Part shown: positions 1-10,232 of the stretch, in pieces
Layout of the letters: every line of letters starts with the position of its first letter
Position numbering within the stretch: the stretch's first letter is position 1
DNA from: Cordia subcordata
Lineage: Eukaryota; Streptophyta; Magnoliopsida; Boraginales; Cordiaceae
Length of the DNA: 64,000 bases
Reading direction: 5' to 3'
Assembly (NCBI GenBank): GCA_028554755.1
Contig: JAPTOF010000006.1
Span: 17,483,001-17,547,000, forward strand
Made by a program: the position numbers and the translations under genes
Notes under the pieces: model-generated
Databases searched by the model: none
The model's input: the letters and a program-made list of their open reading frames with translations, nothing else
What the model was told of the DNA's origin: nothing

Positions 1-1624
1 AAGTGCCTTATTTTGTATTTTAGGACATTTTGGGAGACGACGTGTGCTTAAAATGATTATGCTTAGATCAAGGAGTAAAGGTAGGGTTGATTTGGAAGAG
101 AGCAAATGAAGAAAAAAGCCAATTGGAAGTTCCCGGACGAAGAATGAAGCAACAAGGCGAAATCGAGCACAATTAGAGCAGAATTTGGAGCTTACAGGCA
201 TAGAGAGCATGGAATAATCTTGGAGATGTTTATGGGCATGAAAATATGAAGAAAAATGACTTTAAAGGTCCCTAGAAGTGGTATGAGGCAATAGGAAAAA
301 AACTATGTGCGAATTGGAGCCAAAATAAGTAAGTTTTGAGCATTTTACCTATCAAAACCAGTCGCCCCTTGCCCAAGGTCGTCTAACTGACCTAGGAGAC
401 CACCCAGACTAAAATGCAACTGATTTAGGTTAGTCTCACTTGCTTCTAGGCTGGAGGACCAACCCCTCCTCCTGACCTTACATGCTAAAAGGCTATAAAT
501 AAGGGTTTTTATGCCATTTTGAGAGCATGAACCTAATAATCTCTCAAACCCATTAACCTTAACCCTTTTCCCACTTCAATTAGCACCTCTACAAACCCTT
601 TAAACACCCTACCAAGCCAAGGATGGAAGCAATCAACAAGGATTTGAAGAGCTTGTACAGATTTAGAAGCAAGATTTAGGAGAGTTCTTCTTGGTCTTTC
701 TTTAGATCTTGTAAATATGTTGATAGAATAGGCTACATCTAGAGTCATTTGTTGTTGTATATTAAATTAGGGCTATGAATAAAGGATTTATGTATATCTT
801 TGGCTCTTAATACATGCTTATTTATATTGATTAATGGCACGATTCAATATGTCTATGTATTGAAAATCAAACATGTCTATGTGTTTGTTAAAATGCTTAT
901 ATGAAGATACATGTGGTCTTTTGTTCTTAAATGCTATTGGCAGTGGTCTCACCTTAGCCTTAATCCATACTAATGGCATGAGCCCTATTGGCAAACTAAT
1001 ATGTGTTGATTAATATGCTTAATAGATGACCTAGTGTCGTAGGAGTATACCTTTAATCTAAAACAATACAAAGAGGATACCTACTAACACTTGTTAATGC
1101 CCTAGAAGTCTTATCTCTAGTCTAAAACAATAATAATAGGTTAGTCTCTTGAGTGGAACATTAATCAACACCAAAGAGGATCTAACTAACTAAGCCCGAA
1201 AGCCCTAGGTTATAAAGACCACGCTATACTCTAGGGAGATCTACCTAGGGATAGACCGTATTGAGTCCTAATGGATAATATGGTTAGTTTGCTAAGGCCT
1301 CTAAGAGTGCAATCAAGCCATAGATAAACCTAATCCATTATCACAACCCGAGCCTAGTTGGAACTCAATCACCTTAGATCGCCTTCTACCTTATAGAGTT
1401 TTCTTTCCTTACCTTGGAACCTTTAGTTCCTCTATAGCTTAGGTTTTATTATACATTTCTTGAGCTCCCTTTAATCCTAAAGAAAGCACCCACATGCATG
1501 AAGTTAGTCTTAAGCATACAAGCACATAGAGACTAAACTAAGGTAGCCTTCTTATGGAAAAAGGACCCGTACTTGCACGCTTTGTTACACATGACCCGTG
1601 TACTTATGGGTTTTAAACACATCA
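1..1624 (+). mobile_element. Athila-type LTR (3' part, cut by window start)
   Basis: The segment is collinear with the Athila-type LTRs further along: the leader-like stretch with the degenerate plant-LTR 'gatttgaagagcttgtac' block near 640-660, the 'cttgtaaatatgttg' block near 708, and the R/U5 part near 1200-1620 with 'aggtagcc...cccgtacttgcac'. A TATA box (TATAAATA) is at about 494-501. The LTR ends in ACACATCA at 1624; directly after it the RNase H reading frame of a minus-strand gypsy element resumes, so this is an insertion into that element. About 150 bases of the LTR lie before the window. Whether it is a solo LTR or the 3' LTR of a full element cannot be told. No coding sequence in it. 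Confidence 0.8.
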
Positions 1625-2015
1625 GCCTTGATGTTGTCTTCCCCTGGTACTTGCTATATTATAAAGGACTCAAATTTCGACAATGCTTTGACTACTTGTT
1701 CGAGGTACGTTTTCATCCTCTTGCCTTTAACTTCACAGTTCTTGTTGACCTGGCCTTCTATTAGTTAAGAGTCTGTATATGACTTGAGACATCGTGCTTC
1801 CATATCCTTTAATAAGATAACCCTAACAATAGTGCTTCATACTTTGCCTCAATGTTAGTAGTCTTGAACTCGTACTTTATTGCATATTTCCGCTCTTGAT
1901 TATCGGGGCTACGTATGACGATACCTGCTCCTGAACTTGCTTTGCTCAATGCTCCATCTATATAGATTATCCATTCACCTAAGGTACATTCTCGAGGTTG
2001 TGTACACTTGACCAT
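1625..2015 (-). pseudogene. RNase H domain of gypsy element D (decayed)
   Basis: The minus frame starting near 2015 reads a gypsy RNase H core: YIDGALSKASSGAGIVI carries the first catalytic Asp, and NIEAKYEALLLGL carries the catalytic Glu. Downstream of the stop at 1809 the similarity continues, out of frame, through the end of the domain (LSKFES-like and QQVPREDN-like residues, 1740-1630), and is then cut by the Athila LTR that ends at 1624. This is the Tat/Retand style of RNase H usual in plant gypsy elements. The premature stops and frame changes make it a pseudogene. Function is known from the family (removal of RNA from RNA/DNA hybrids), not from anything working here. Confidence 0.8.
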
Positions 2016-2628
2016 AAAATCTGCCCAACTTTGGGCCTTAACCGTCGTTTGGGGTTGTAAAGTTATGTCGCACTACCCCGGATCTATTGACCATTTAAAC
2101 AACTGTCCCGACACTTCCGGCTTATGAGCACCTATTTTAATGGTTGGTCTGTTATAACCTTAATCTGGTGAGACTCGAAATAAGTTTTTAACTTTTTTGT
2201 TGCTGTCACTTAACCTAGGGCTAATTTCTCGAGGCTAGTATACCTTATTTTAGCTCCCTTCAACGTTTTCCTAACATAATACACTAGTTACTGCCCTTTC
2301 TCACTTTCTCGTATCAAAACTACAGTAATGGCTACATTTGAATTTGACAAGTACAAAGACAAAGATTCCCCATCTTCTAGTTCGGCCAATATGGGAGGGT
2401 TCCATCAAATAGCGCTTGATTCTGTTGAATGCTTCCTAACATTCCTCAGTCTACTTGAAATCTTATAGACTTCATAATATCTTCAAGAATGAAGTACATC
2501 AGTCAATGGGTCGGGACATGAACCTACATAAGGCCGTCACCTTTCCTGCCAAAGATTTAACATCATGTACTGTCTTAGATGGCTCTATGTCTATGATAGA
2601 TTTTATCTTCTCGGATTGCCTCAATTTC

Positions 2629-3140
2629 TCAGTGAGTGACCATAAAGCCTAATAACTTCCTTATACAAACTCTGTAGGCACACTTGTCGGGATTTAATTT
2701 TATCACGAATTTCTGCATGATTTTGAAAGCTTCGTCAAGTTCGGACACATGATTCTCTGCCTTTTTGCTTTTCAGGAACATATCAACAATGTGTACTTCC
2801 ATATTATGCCTTATCTGGTATTTGAATGCCATGTTCACCATTCTATGGTATGTTGCCCGGCATTCTTTAGGCGAAAAGGCATTACTTTATAACAATAAAG
2901 TCCTCGATTAGTGATGAATGAAGTATGCTCTTGATCCTTTGGGGCCATCCTTATATGATTATAGCCTAAGACTACATCCATGAATGATAGCATTTCAAAG
3001 ATTACAATGGAGTCTACTAATTGGCCATTTTGTAGAAGTGAGAAGCTGTCCTTTGGATATGCTTTGTTTAAATTAGTGAAATCAACACAATCTCTGCTTT
3101 CCATTGGACTTTTTTTACCAACACTAAGTTGGAAAACCAT
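2629..3140 (-). pseudogene. Reverse transcriptase of gypsy element D (decayed)
   Basis: Two overlapping minus frames (3140-2835 and 2841-2629) together give a gypsy RT. The first has CVDFTNLNKAYPKDSF, then LSFMDVVLGYNHIRMAP and FITNRGLYCYKVMPF, the standard palm blocks. The second has MEVHIVDMFLKSKKAE where an active copy has MEVYVDDMLVKSKKAE, so one of the two catalytic aspartates is replaced by Val, and it ends at LGFMVTH. The frame changes between them near 2840. Residues upstream of the DFTNLNK block run on towards 3334, where element B interrupts. Confidence 0.88.
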
Positions 3141-3334
3141 GTCAGGTATTGAGCCTCTTTTATATGGCCTGCTCTAAGAAATTTTTCCACTTCTTAATGG
3201 ATAGGTTGGTTCTTTGCTATGCTAAAGGGCTATCTCTTTTATGGACTCGCCAAAGTCGGGATCGATGTGTAACCGATGCTCGATGATACTCGGGCCGATA
3301 CCTATCATGTCAATAGAATTTCATGTAAATACAT

Positions 3335-4555
3335 TGATATATTGGTCTTGTGTGTGGCTTTACATTGCATTTCTATATCTAGTCAGAGGTGTTTTATGCT
3401 AATCAGATGGCCTTAGTATAGTATTTATACTATTGTTGTGCACATAAGGATATAAGTGTTCATAGTTGAGCTTATAGAGAAAATACTACAGTAAGTGCTT
3501 ATTTCATGTGTTTTTAGGTGAGTTGTGAGCAAGGCTTAAAGCATGATCGAAGATGTAGATGGAATGGCCAAGCTTGCACAAGGGTTTTGAGGATAAAAAG
3601 AGCAAGAAAAATGAGTGTAGAGGCATGTGGACGAGGCTCAGTGCAATCAGGGACAACCGGAGTAAAATCAGCAAACTTCGGAGGCAACTTGCAACTGCTG
3701 ACGAAAGCCATAGGGCCTTTGTCAATTGACCAGTTAGGGTGATCAGCAAAGGTAGAGAGTTCATGATAGAATGAGTCACCTCCCCGCCTTTGTCGGTTAA
3801 CTGGTTGGGCCTTCTATCAACACCCGTGTGACAGCTTTAAAACTCATTTTTAGGCATTTTAAAAGAGAACTGACACATAATCTTTCAACCACTCTCTCAC
3901 CCATCTCCCAAATGCTAAGGTAGGGTCATTCTAAGCCACCTAGGAAGTTAGTTAGTCACTCTTGAGGCCCTAGGTCATAAGGACCACGCCGTAGCTCTAG
4001 GAGGCGCCTAGGGACGGACCCGCACCGAGTCCTAGGGGGAAATTAGGACACTAACTAGCAACCTAGTTAAGAGCACTCATGATAGTTAGCCATCATCCCT
4101 TAATCCCATAGCATTTGAGTATAGAATTACCCATTTATAAGTCGAAGTCACCCTAACCTCTTCTCAAGTGTTAGTTCCCTCTTGACCAACTTGTGCTCCC
4201 ATTTTTCATATTCATGGTTTAGTTTTATTTCCTTTACCTAGAGCTCCCGATAATCCAAAACCCAAAAAAAAAAAATATGTCTAGTTTAGATCTTTCTTTT
4301 TGGCACTTTCTAAAACACCAAGCATAGAATTCACCCACATAATTTTTACGCCTCCCTGTGGTTTGACACTCGTACTTGTATACACTATATTGCACGATCT
4401 GTACGCTTGCGGGTCTTTTAGAGCTTGCACTCGAAAGATGACACCAACACACGTTTGGCCACCTTGTGGATTTAATCCCGCATTTGCACACACCATACTA
4501 CACACAACTTATGCACTTGCAGGCTATATAGGCTTGTATAGCCAGATAGTGATCA
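3335..4555 (+). repeat. 5' LTR of element B
   Basis: 1221 bases. The start aligns base for base over 24 positions with the 3' LTR start at 21572. R/U5 blocks typical of Athila (for example 'gcccta(g)gtcataaggaccacgcc', about 3968) are present, and it ends ...GATCA just before AGTTCTTGG and the primer binding site. Decayed forms of the GTCGACCGG motif array seen in related LTRs lie at about 3650-3810. Confidence 0.8.
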
Positions 4556-4561
4556 AGTTCT

Positions 4562-4579
4562 TGGTGCTATTGCTGGGCA
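4562..4579 (+). promoter_or_regulatory. Degenerate primer binding site of element B
   Basis: TGGTGCTATTGCTGGGCA, six bases after the LTR end, is a decayed form of the Athila site TGGCGCCATTGCCGGGGA seen intact at 14526. Most differences are transitions at C/G positions. Confidence 0.65.
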
Positions 4580-4689
4580 GGCAGGGTTGTTTGGTTTCTT
4601 TGTTTTGTGTGTCTTAGCTTGTTGTGTGTTGTTTTATCTTTTCATATTTTCTTTATTTTGAATAATAAAAAATATCTAAAAAAAATATT

Positions 4690-5963
4690 GTGCATTGAGA
4701 TGAGGTTTACTTGTGTCAATTAATCATATTTGATCCTAATACATCATAGTGGTCACTCGTATCCTTTTGCCTACCACCCAAATTTGATCCCAATTCTTAT
4801 CGTTTGTGTGGAAGTTGTGTGCATAAAATGTTTGTTGTCCCCATGCAAATCCCCCATCTTGGTTTAGTACTAGCTATGACCCCTATAGTCATGTGTCTTC
4901 ATTTAAAAACCATGACTATAGAGATGTGTATTCTTATTTTTGCAATCATTATGGGAATTGTGCTCATGATTCTAGGTCTTGTCCTACCTTCCATCCTTAT
5001 CCCTAATTGCATGTAACGCCCAATTATGCCCCTAGCAATCATGTGCCTATGCTAGTTATCATGATTCTAGGGAGCAATATCATGTATTTTCATATTGGGG
5101 TCAAGATGACTCTTCATTCAATCCACCTCTTTGCATTGAGAGTCCATCCTCCACACCATCTTTTCCTACTTGGTTAAGCCCTCTTCTTTTAGGTCATCCT
5201 TAAGTTATGATGAAAAGATTGCCTATCTCCTATCCCTCCTCCAATCTAATTGAGAGAGACTACATAGCATGATGAAACAAGTTGACTATCTAAGTGAGTG
5301 CTTGAAAGAAGAGATTGAGAGTGAGCTACTCGTGATTAAGAATATAGTGATGCCTATAAACTGGTTGAAGAGATAGGAGTGAAACCTAAAAATGAGGTGG
5401 ATAATGGTGAAAATGATGATGTTTTGAAGAGAAATCTAGAAAAAGAGGTTAATGGAGAGATAGCATCATGTAGTGAGAATGAGAATGAGCTTGATGATAA
5501 TGTGGTTCTTGATGACTCTTATGGTTATGTTTTAGAGGAAGTGGCACCCTATCCTCATAAGCTTTCAACAACCTCCATTAAGTCATGTGAACATTTCCTT
5601 TCTTCTCATAATTTCACACATACATGAAGGCTGAGTCTCATGTCAATAGCACTTATTTGCATTTCAAGTCCATATTTAAGGAGTCTAGTGTGCACATCTC
5701 CTATGAGCATTCGTGCATATGTGACCCAAAATCCATTAAGTCCCCTTTGTCTCCTCCATATATGCCTATCTTTTGTGAGATGCATGATGGTGAGATAACG
5801 CCCACTATCAATGAATTTGTGAATGAAATTGATGAGATTGTAGCTAGTCAGGATTTAGAGTCATCTATTGGGGAGAACAAGGCATCAGTTTTTGAGTTTT
5901 TAGATAACAAGTCTCTTGGAGTTAAGGATCATTGTATTGAGGCAAATAGAAACTCTGAGAAGA
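4690..5963 (+). pseudogene. N-terminal part of the Athila-derived zinc-knuckle ORF in element B (decayed)
   Basis: Collinear with the first ~440 codons of the intact ORF at 14696-16657, but broken by stops and frame changes. A zinc-knuckle remnant lies near 4930-4990: C-N-H-Y-G-N-C-A-H-D-S-R-S-C, in which the second Cys has become Tyr while the last Cys is kept. The best-preserved pieces are 5379-5627 (acidic block ending in DDSYGYVLEE, as in A2) and 5624-5983. The frame is cut at 5963 by a copia-like LTR and resumes at 8996. I do not know the protein's function; the knuckles suggest nucleic-acid binding. Confidence 0.75.
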
Positions 5964-8900
5964 TGTTAGGAATGGTGTCCTAAAGTCAATCATCTATTGT
6001 AGATTTTGCACTGATTTGTACATGAATCGTCTTACTTTTGGCCTTACGTCATATCTCCTTAATTGTTAAGTAATGACGTACTCCTTAAGATAACCTAATA
6101 GGGCTATATGAATAATGAATAGCTCCATCGTCCTTAAACCTAGTTCATAACCAAATGATGGAGTCAATACCAGGACATTGATCCTATCAAGCATAGGTTT
6201 TAGTGCATCACATAAGTTGGTCATCCTCATGACCAAGGAGTGTGGAGACATTGGTATAACCCACGGTGAGATGTGGAGACATTTTCATTGAACATGACTC
6301 TATTACGAGCATCCTATGGTATATACCCTGCTATCTGAGGACAGCTTGTGGTGCTCATAGATGTTGTATTCCATCATACCTAAGACTGCCATAGAGACTT
6401 GTGGATTACTCCCCATGCTTTGGTACTAGACTATCTGAATTTCTAATCCAGTGACAAAAGGTTGCTGGGTATGGGCAAGTGCCATAAAGTCAATGCCTAG
6501 GTCAAGATGGGATTGACCATTTCAGGTATTAGGAGAATGATATTCTACTTAGTCCTAATTCATTAAGACTTTGGCCAAAGCTTTTCGCATTATTTGTCAT
6601 ATGGTTACGTCATGATGAGTCATGATAAGATTCGTACTTGACATGGAATAGCTAATTAGGGGTTTGACAGTTTACCATGCCGTTAGGGTTGTTTTAGAAT
6701 ATCGAGGGTCATAGGGAATCCAACATAGTGTCAGGTTCATTCAATATTACCTTGCAACTATTCGGCTTATCCGGACGTAGGGAACCATTGCTAGACGGTA
6801 TCGTCGATTAATACAAGAATAGTCCCTGAATTATTGGTTTAAGTTTGAACCCACGGAGTCATGCATCTGGTTGAGAATTAGTTGGAGGATTGGTGATGTG
6901 TGTCATTTGTGCGTGTTTGTATCTAGTTTTTATATGCATGTTTAGAGGTGTTTAAAGCATAATTGAGTGCATTTAGTATAGAGTTTATGGATAACTGTTA
7001 ATATTTGTACATAATTTATTTGGATGTATAAACTCTACACTAAGTGTTATATTCCATGTTTTAGTAGTGTTTTAGAAGGGTTCAAGCTTTCACGAGGAAA
7101 AAATTGAGCTAACGGATAAAGACCGGAAGAAAAGGAATAAAGAAGGGAGCATTCTGACCCAGCCGGATGACCCTGAAGAAGAGCTGGTCGACCGGCTAAG
7201 TCAACCGGCCAAGTCAGAAGCCCCTATTATTAAGCCGGTCGACTTCATCAAGCAGCCGATCAACCGGCTGTGCACTAAAGCTATTTTTAAGTTATTTGTT
7301 TCAGCTCATTTTAGAAGAGGAACTTTTATTTCTAAAACCCTAATAAACCCTAACCCTTTGCCCACTTCACCAAACACCCTAAATCACCATCTAAACCCTA
7401 TGCCAAGCTACGATTGAAGCATTAAACAAAGATTTGAAGGATTTGTACAGATTTGGAAGCAAGAATTTACGGAATTTCTTCTTGTTCTTTCTTTATTTCT
7501 TGTAAATATGTTGCAAGATTAGGCTAGATTTAGGGTTGACTGTTGTTGTATATTAGATTAGGGCTTTGAATAATGGATTTGTGTAGATCTTTGGCTCTTA
7601 ATACATGTTTGTTTACATAAATATATGGCATGATTCAATATGTCTATGTATTGGAAATCAAACATGTCTATGTGTTTGTTAAAATGCCTAAGTGAATATG
7701 ATTGTGTTATTTGTGCTTCAAATGCTCTTATCTACTTATATGGATGATATGATTGTGCTTAGTCTCATGGCTTTGCTTAGTAGAGTAGGCTTTAGCTCTA
7801 AATCCAGCTAATAGGTTACATGCTATGTTTATGAGTTTAGGTGCTAGTCCTTGGCTTTAAACCCAGCCAAGCAGATAAGTTAACTTAGACTAGAGTATCC
7901 CTCACCCACGTTAGTATTGGTTAATTAAGCCTTAATGTCACGTAATGTTTAGGTGCTAGTCCTTGGCTTTAAACCAAGCCAAGAGGATAAGTTCTAAGCA
8001 TGGATTACGTAGGCTAGGAGGGATTAGCCCTTAGCTTTAAACCTAGCTAACGGGTTAAACCACTAGTCTTGGTTAAGAGAGCCCCCGAACAACACAACAA
8101 CAATAGAAGTCCCGAGCCTCAGATAGGCCTCATCTGTTATAATAGCCCAAGTCTAGTTGTAATGCAATCGCCCTAGGTCCCCTTCTTCTTTGTTAGTTTT
8201 TCCTTCCATAATTTGGCTCCTTTAAGTTCCTCCATAGATTAGTTTTTACTTTCCTTTTTTCGATCTCCCTTCCATCCTAAAGAAAGCACACACACGCACA
8301 TAGCTAGTTTGAGGCACCCGAGCACATAGAGACCAAACTACGGTAGCCTCCTTGTGGAGACGATACCTGCACTTGAATCCGTTACACCACGAATGATCCG
8401 TACGCTGGCGGGTGTAAAACTCAATACGCACACATCAATTGGCTCTATTGTAATTATATCAATCATGTTTAATTGAGAATTAAACTTGTTTTTATTTAGT
8501 TATGAGTTAAATAATATTTTGGGTAACTAAAATTATAGATATTTAATTGAGAATTAAATATTATAATGTTTAATTACTTATTACAAGTCACAGAATTAAT
8601 TTTGACCATGTTTAACTAGTACTAGATATGTAGATCAAAGTTAATTCATAGGCTATTATTTATAAATTAAATATGGATTTAATTTGGGCTTTAATTTGGA
8701 TTTGAGAAGTCCATAATTTTGAGTCCAAAGAGTTGGACATATTGGGTTGTGGGGTTAGGCTTTATGGCAAGCCCATATCTCTCTATATATAGAGAGAATT
8801 CACTTTTTCTACTGACGATGGTTAGAAATCAAAATAGCCCCCTCCCACTATTCTTGATCGCGTACGAAGAGAAGGAACTCGATGCTTTCGCAAGGTAAGG

Positions 8901-8995
8901 TTTTCAGTGTAAGAATTACGAGGTAATTCTACTTCTAATTCTATAGCTTGATCCTGTGTGTGAAAATCCGAAGAAAGTCTTCCCAATTTCCTACA
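5964..8995 (+). mobile_element. Copia-like solo LTR inserted in element B (itself interrupted)
   Basis: Starts TGTTAGGAA and ends TTCCTACA, a short terminal inverted repeat of LTR type. Flanks are GAAGA (5959-5963) and TAAGA (8996-9000), a likely 5-bp target duplication with one change. Removing it rejoins the B ORF in register with the intact ORF at 14696-16657. Without the Athila solo LTR inside it (6894-8442) it is about 1.48 kb. A TATA-like palindrome (CTCTATATATAGAG) lies near 8780. No coding sequence and only one copy of the LTR, hence a solo LTR. Assignment to Ty1/copia rests on the termini only; orientation is assumed from the TATA box. Confidence 0.65.
6894..8437 (+). mobile_element. 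Athila-type solo LTR with perfect target duplication
   Basis: 1544 bases, TGATGTG...CACATCA, flanked by ATTGG on both sides (6889-6893 and 8438-8442). It is collinear with the LTRs of element A2 (12913 and 17867) but clearly diverged. It contains the GTCGACC-type motif array (about 7150-7275), a leader region (7380-7520), and four hairpins of the form TTRGCT-8nt-AGCYAA at 7792, 7851, 7963 and 8031. It is a solo LTR formed by LTR-LTR recombination, since no internal sequence or second LTR is present. Confidence 0.93.
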
Positions 8996-9345
8996 TAAGA
9001 CACCAAAGAAAGAAATTGGTGAGCTTGGAGGAATGATCTATAGGTCTTTTTGGATGTTTGATGAATCACTATTGGAGATAGAGCCCATTAAGATCAAATC
9101 CACCCTTTGTGAGGAGTTAGAGTGACCAAGGCTTGACCATGCCATATCTTGTAGAGAAGAAAAGTGTAGTACTTCAACATCTCTCTCATTTTATCCTCCT
9201 TCACTGAGCGTCGTCATTACTCCCCTTTCCTATTCCATTGAGCCTCCCTCTTTAGAGCTTACGTTTGTGCTCATGCATGGAACACTTTAATATGGGGTTA
9301 GAAAACACTTCACCCATGTTCCATGCATTAGACCTATATTTGACT
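8996..9345 (+). pseudogene. Middle part of the zinc-knuckle ORF in element B (decayed)
   Basis: Continues the B ORF after the copia-like LTR. It corresponds to the A2 ORF around 16040-16390 (GGMIYGSFWMFDES-like residues, then the LEPINIKS-like and SLSEERVR-like parts, with frame breaks). It is cut again at 9345 by LTR C; the next bases of the ORF are at 19806. Confidence 0.7.
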
Positions 9346-9479
9346 TGATGTAAATGTGTATTTGGGGCGTAAATTTCATGATTTAGAGTGTGTTCGAGTG
9401 CATGTTTTGGTGCTAATTTTCCCTATTTTGAGCTTTTGTGTGCTCATTGAGTGAAATGAGTATTTGTGTGTAATGTACT

Positions 9480-9775
9480 CATTTTCTTTTTTTTATATTT
9501 TTTATTTTATTATCTTGATTTTAGTTAGTATTAATTCAATTTGAGTTTTTAATTAATTAATTAGGAAGTAGATAGGATTTAGTTAATTAGAATTAATTAA
9601 GTTAATTAGTAATTTAGTTTAAATAGGAATTAGGAAACTAGTTAATTAATTAATTAGGTTAGGTTAGAATAATATATTATATAAAATATATAATATATAA
9701 TATGTAATATATAATATATACATTATAATATGTATATATATCATATTTATTAAACACAACTCACACACACAAATA
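9480..9775 (+). repeat. AT-rich low-complexity part of LTR C
   Basis: Runs of TTAATTAATTAG and then (AT)n-type sequence around 9670-9745. No gene is seen in this stretch. Confidence 0.7.
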
Positions 9776-9979
9776 ATTACACATATGCAAGCACTGGTGG
9801 ACCCCTTTGACCTTTCTTTCCTTTTGTCTTGTTTTGTTCTCAGCAAAAATTAACCCATGAACCAACCCTATTACTTCCTTCCCCCCCCTTTCCTTTTCTT
9901 TTCTTTTCTCTACGCCGACACAATCACATACCACACAGTTGTCAAAGCTAATCAGCAAGCTTATAGAAGGACAGTAGCC

Positions 9980-10232
9980 AGGAACGAGTTTAACAAACGA
10001 AAGCAGCACCGAACCACCTTTTTTTCTCCGCTTATTCATCCTTCTTTTTCTCCTCTTATTCGTCCTTCCTTTTCACACACAAGCTCTCATTTTCTCACAT
10101 ACATACTCTTATACATTCACACACAATAGGTGAATTTTTAAGGCTAATCTGGGGATTTAAAAAGGCAAATTCCGACAAGCTTTTCTGCAAGAAAAATTGC
10201 AGAAATCAGTCCAAAAAGCTACAGAAACAACA
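9980..10232 (+). repeat. Direct repeat of LTR C sequence, copy 1
   Basis: About 250 bases, from AGGAACGAGTTTAACAAACG to the run ending near ...CTACAGAAACAAC, repeated at 11843-12076 with a few percent difference. The two copies bracket the foreign segment 10233-11842. Confidence 0.85.

Larger units (their letters stand above)
1625..3334 (-). mobile_element. Tat-type gypsy element D, pol segment (RT and RNase H)
   Basis: Left remnant of an old minus-strand Ty3/gypsy element. Reading minus it contains RT (about 3140-2629) followed by RNase H (about 2015-1625). Its gag and protease lie at 22839-25220, beyond the nested Athila element B, which entered between protease and RT. The order gag-PR-RT-RNase H is restored if 3335-22833 is removed together with one 5-bp target copy. 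The integrase would lie further downstream, on the far side of the Athila LTR at 1-1624 and therefore outside the window. Several stops and frameshifts show it is dead. Confidence 0.85.

Noticed and set aside
4234..4617. Overlapping frames near the end of the B 5' LTR, one with many cysteines
   Set aside because: They cross the LTR end and primer site and have no counterpart in the other LTR copies.
9857..10129. Pro/Phe/Ser-rich open frame in LTR C
   Set aside because: Low-complexity CT-rich leader sequence, not conserved as a frame in the copies at 11880 and 28740.
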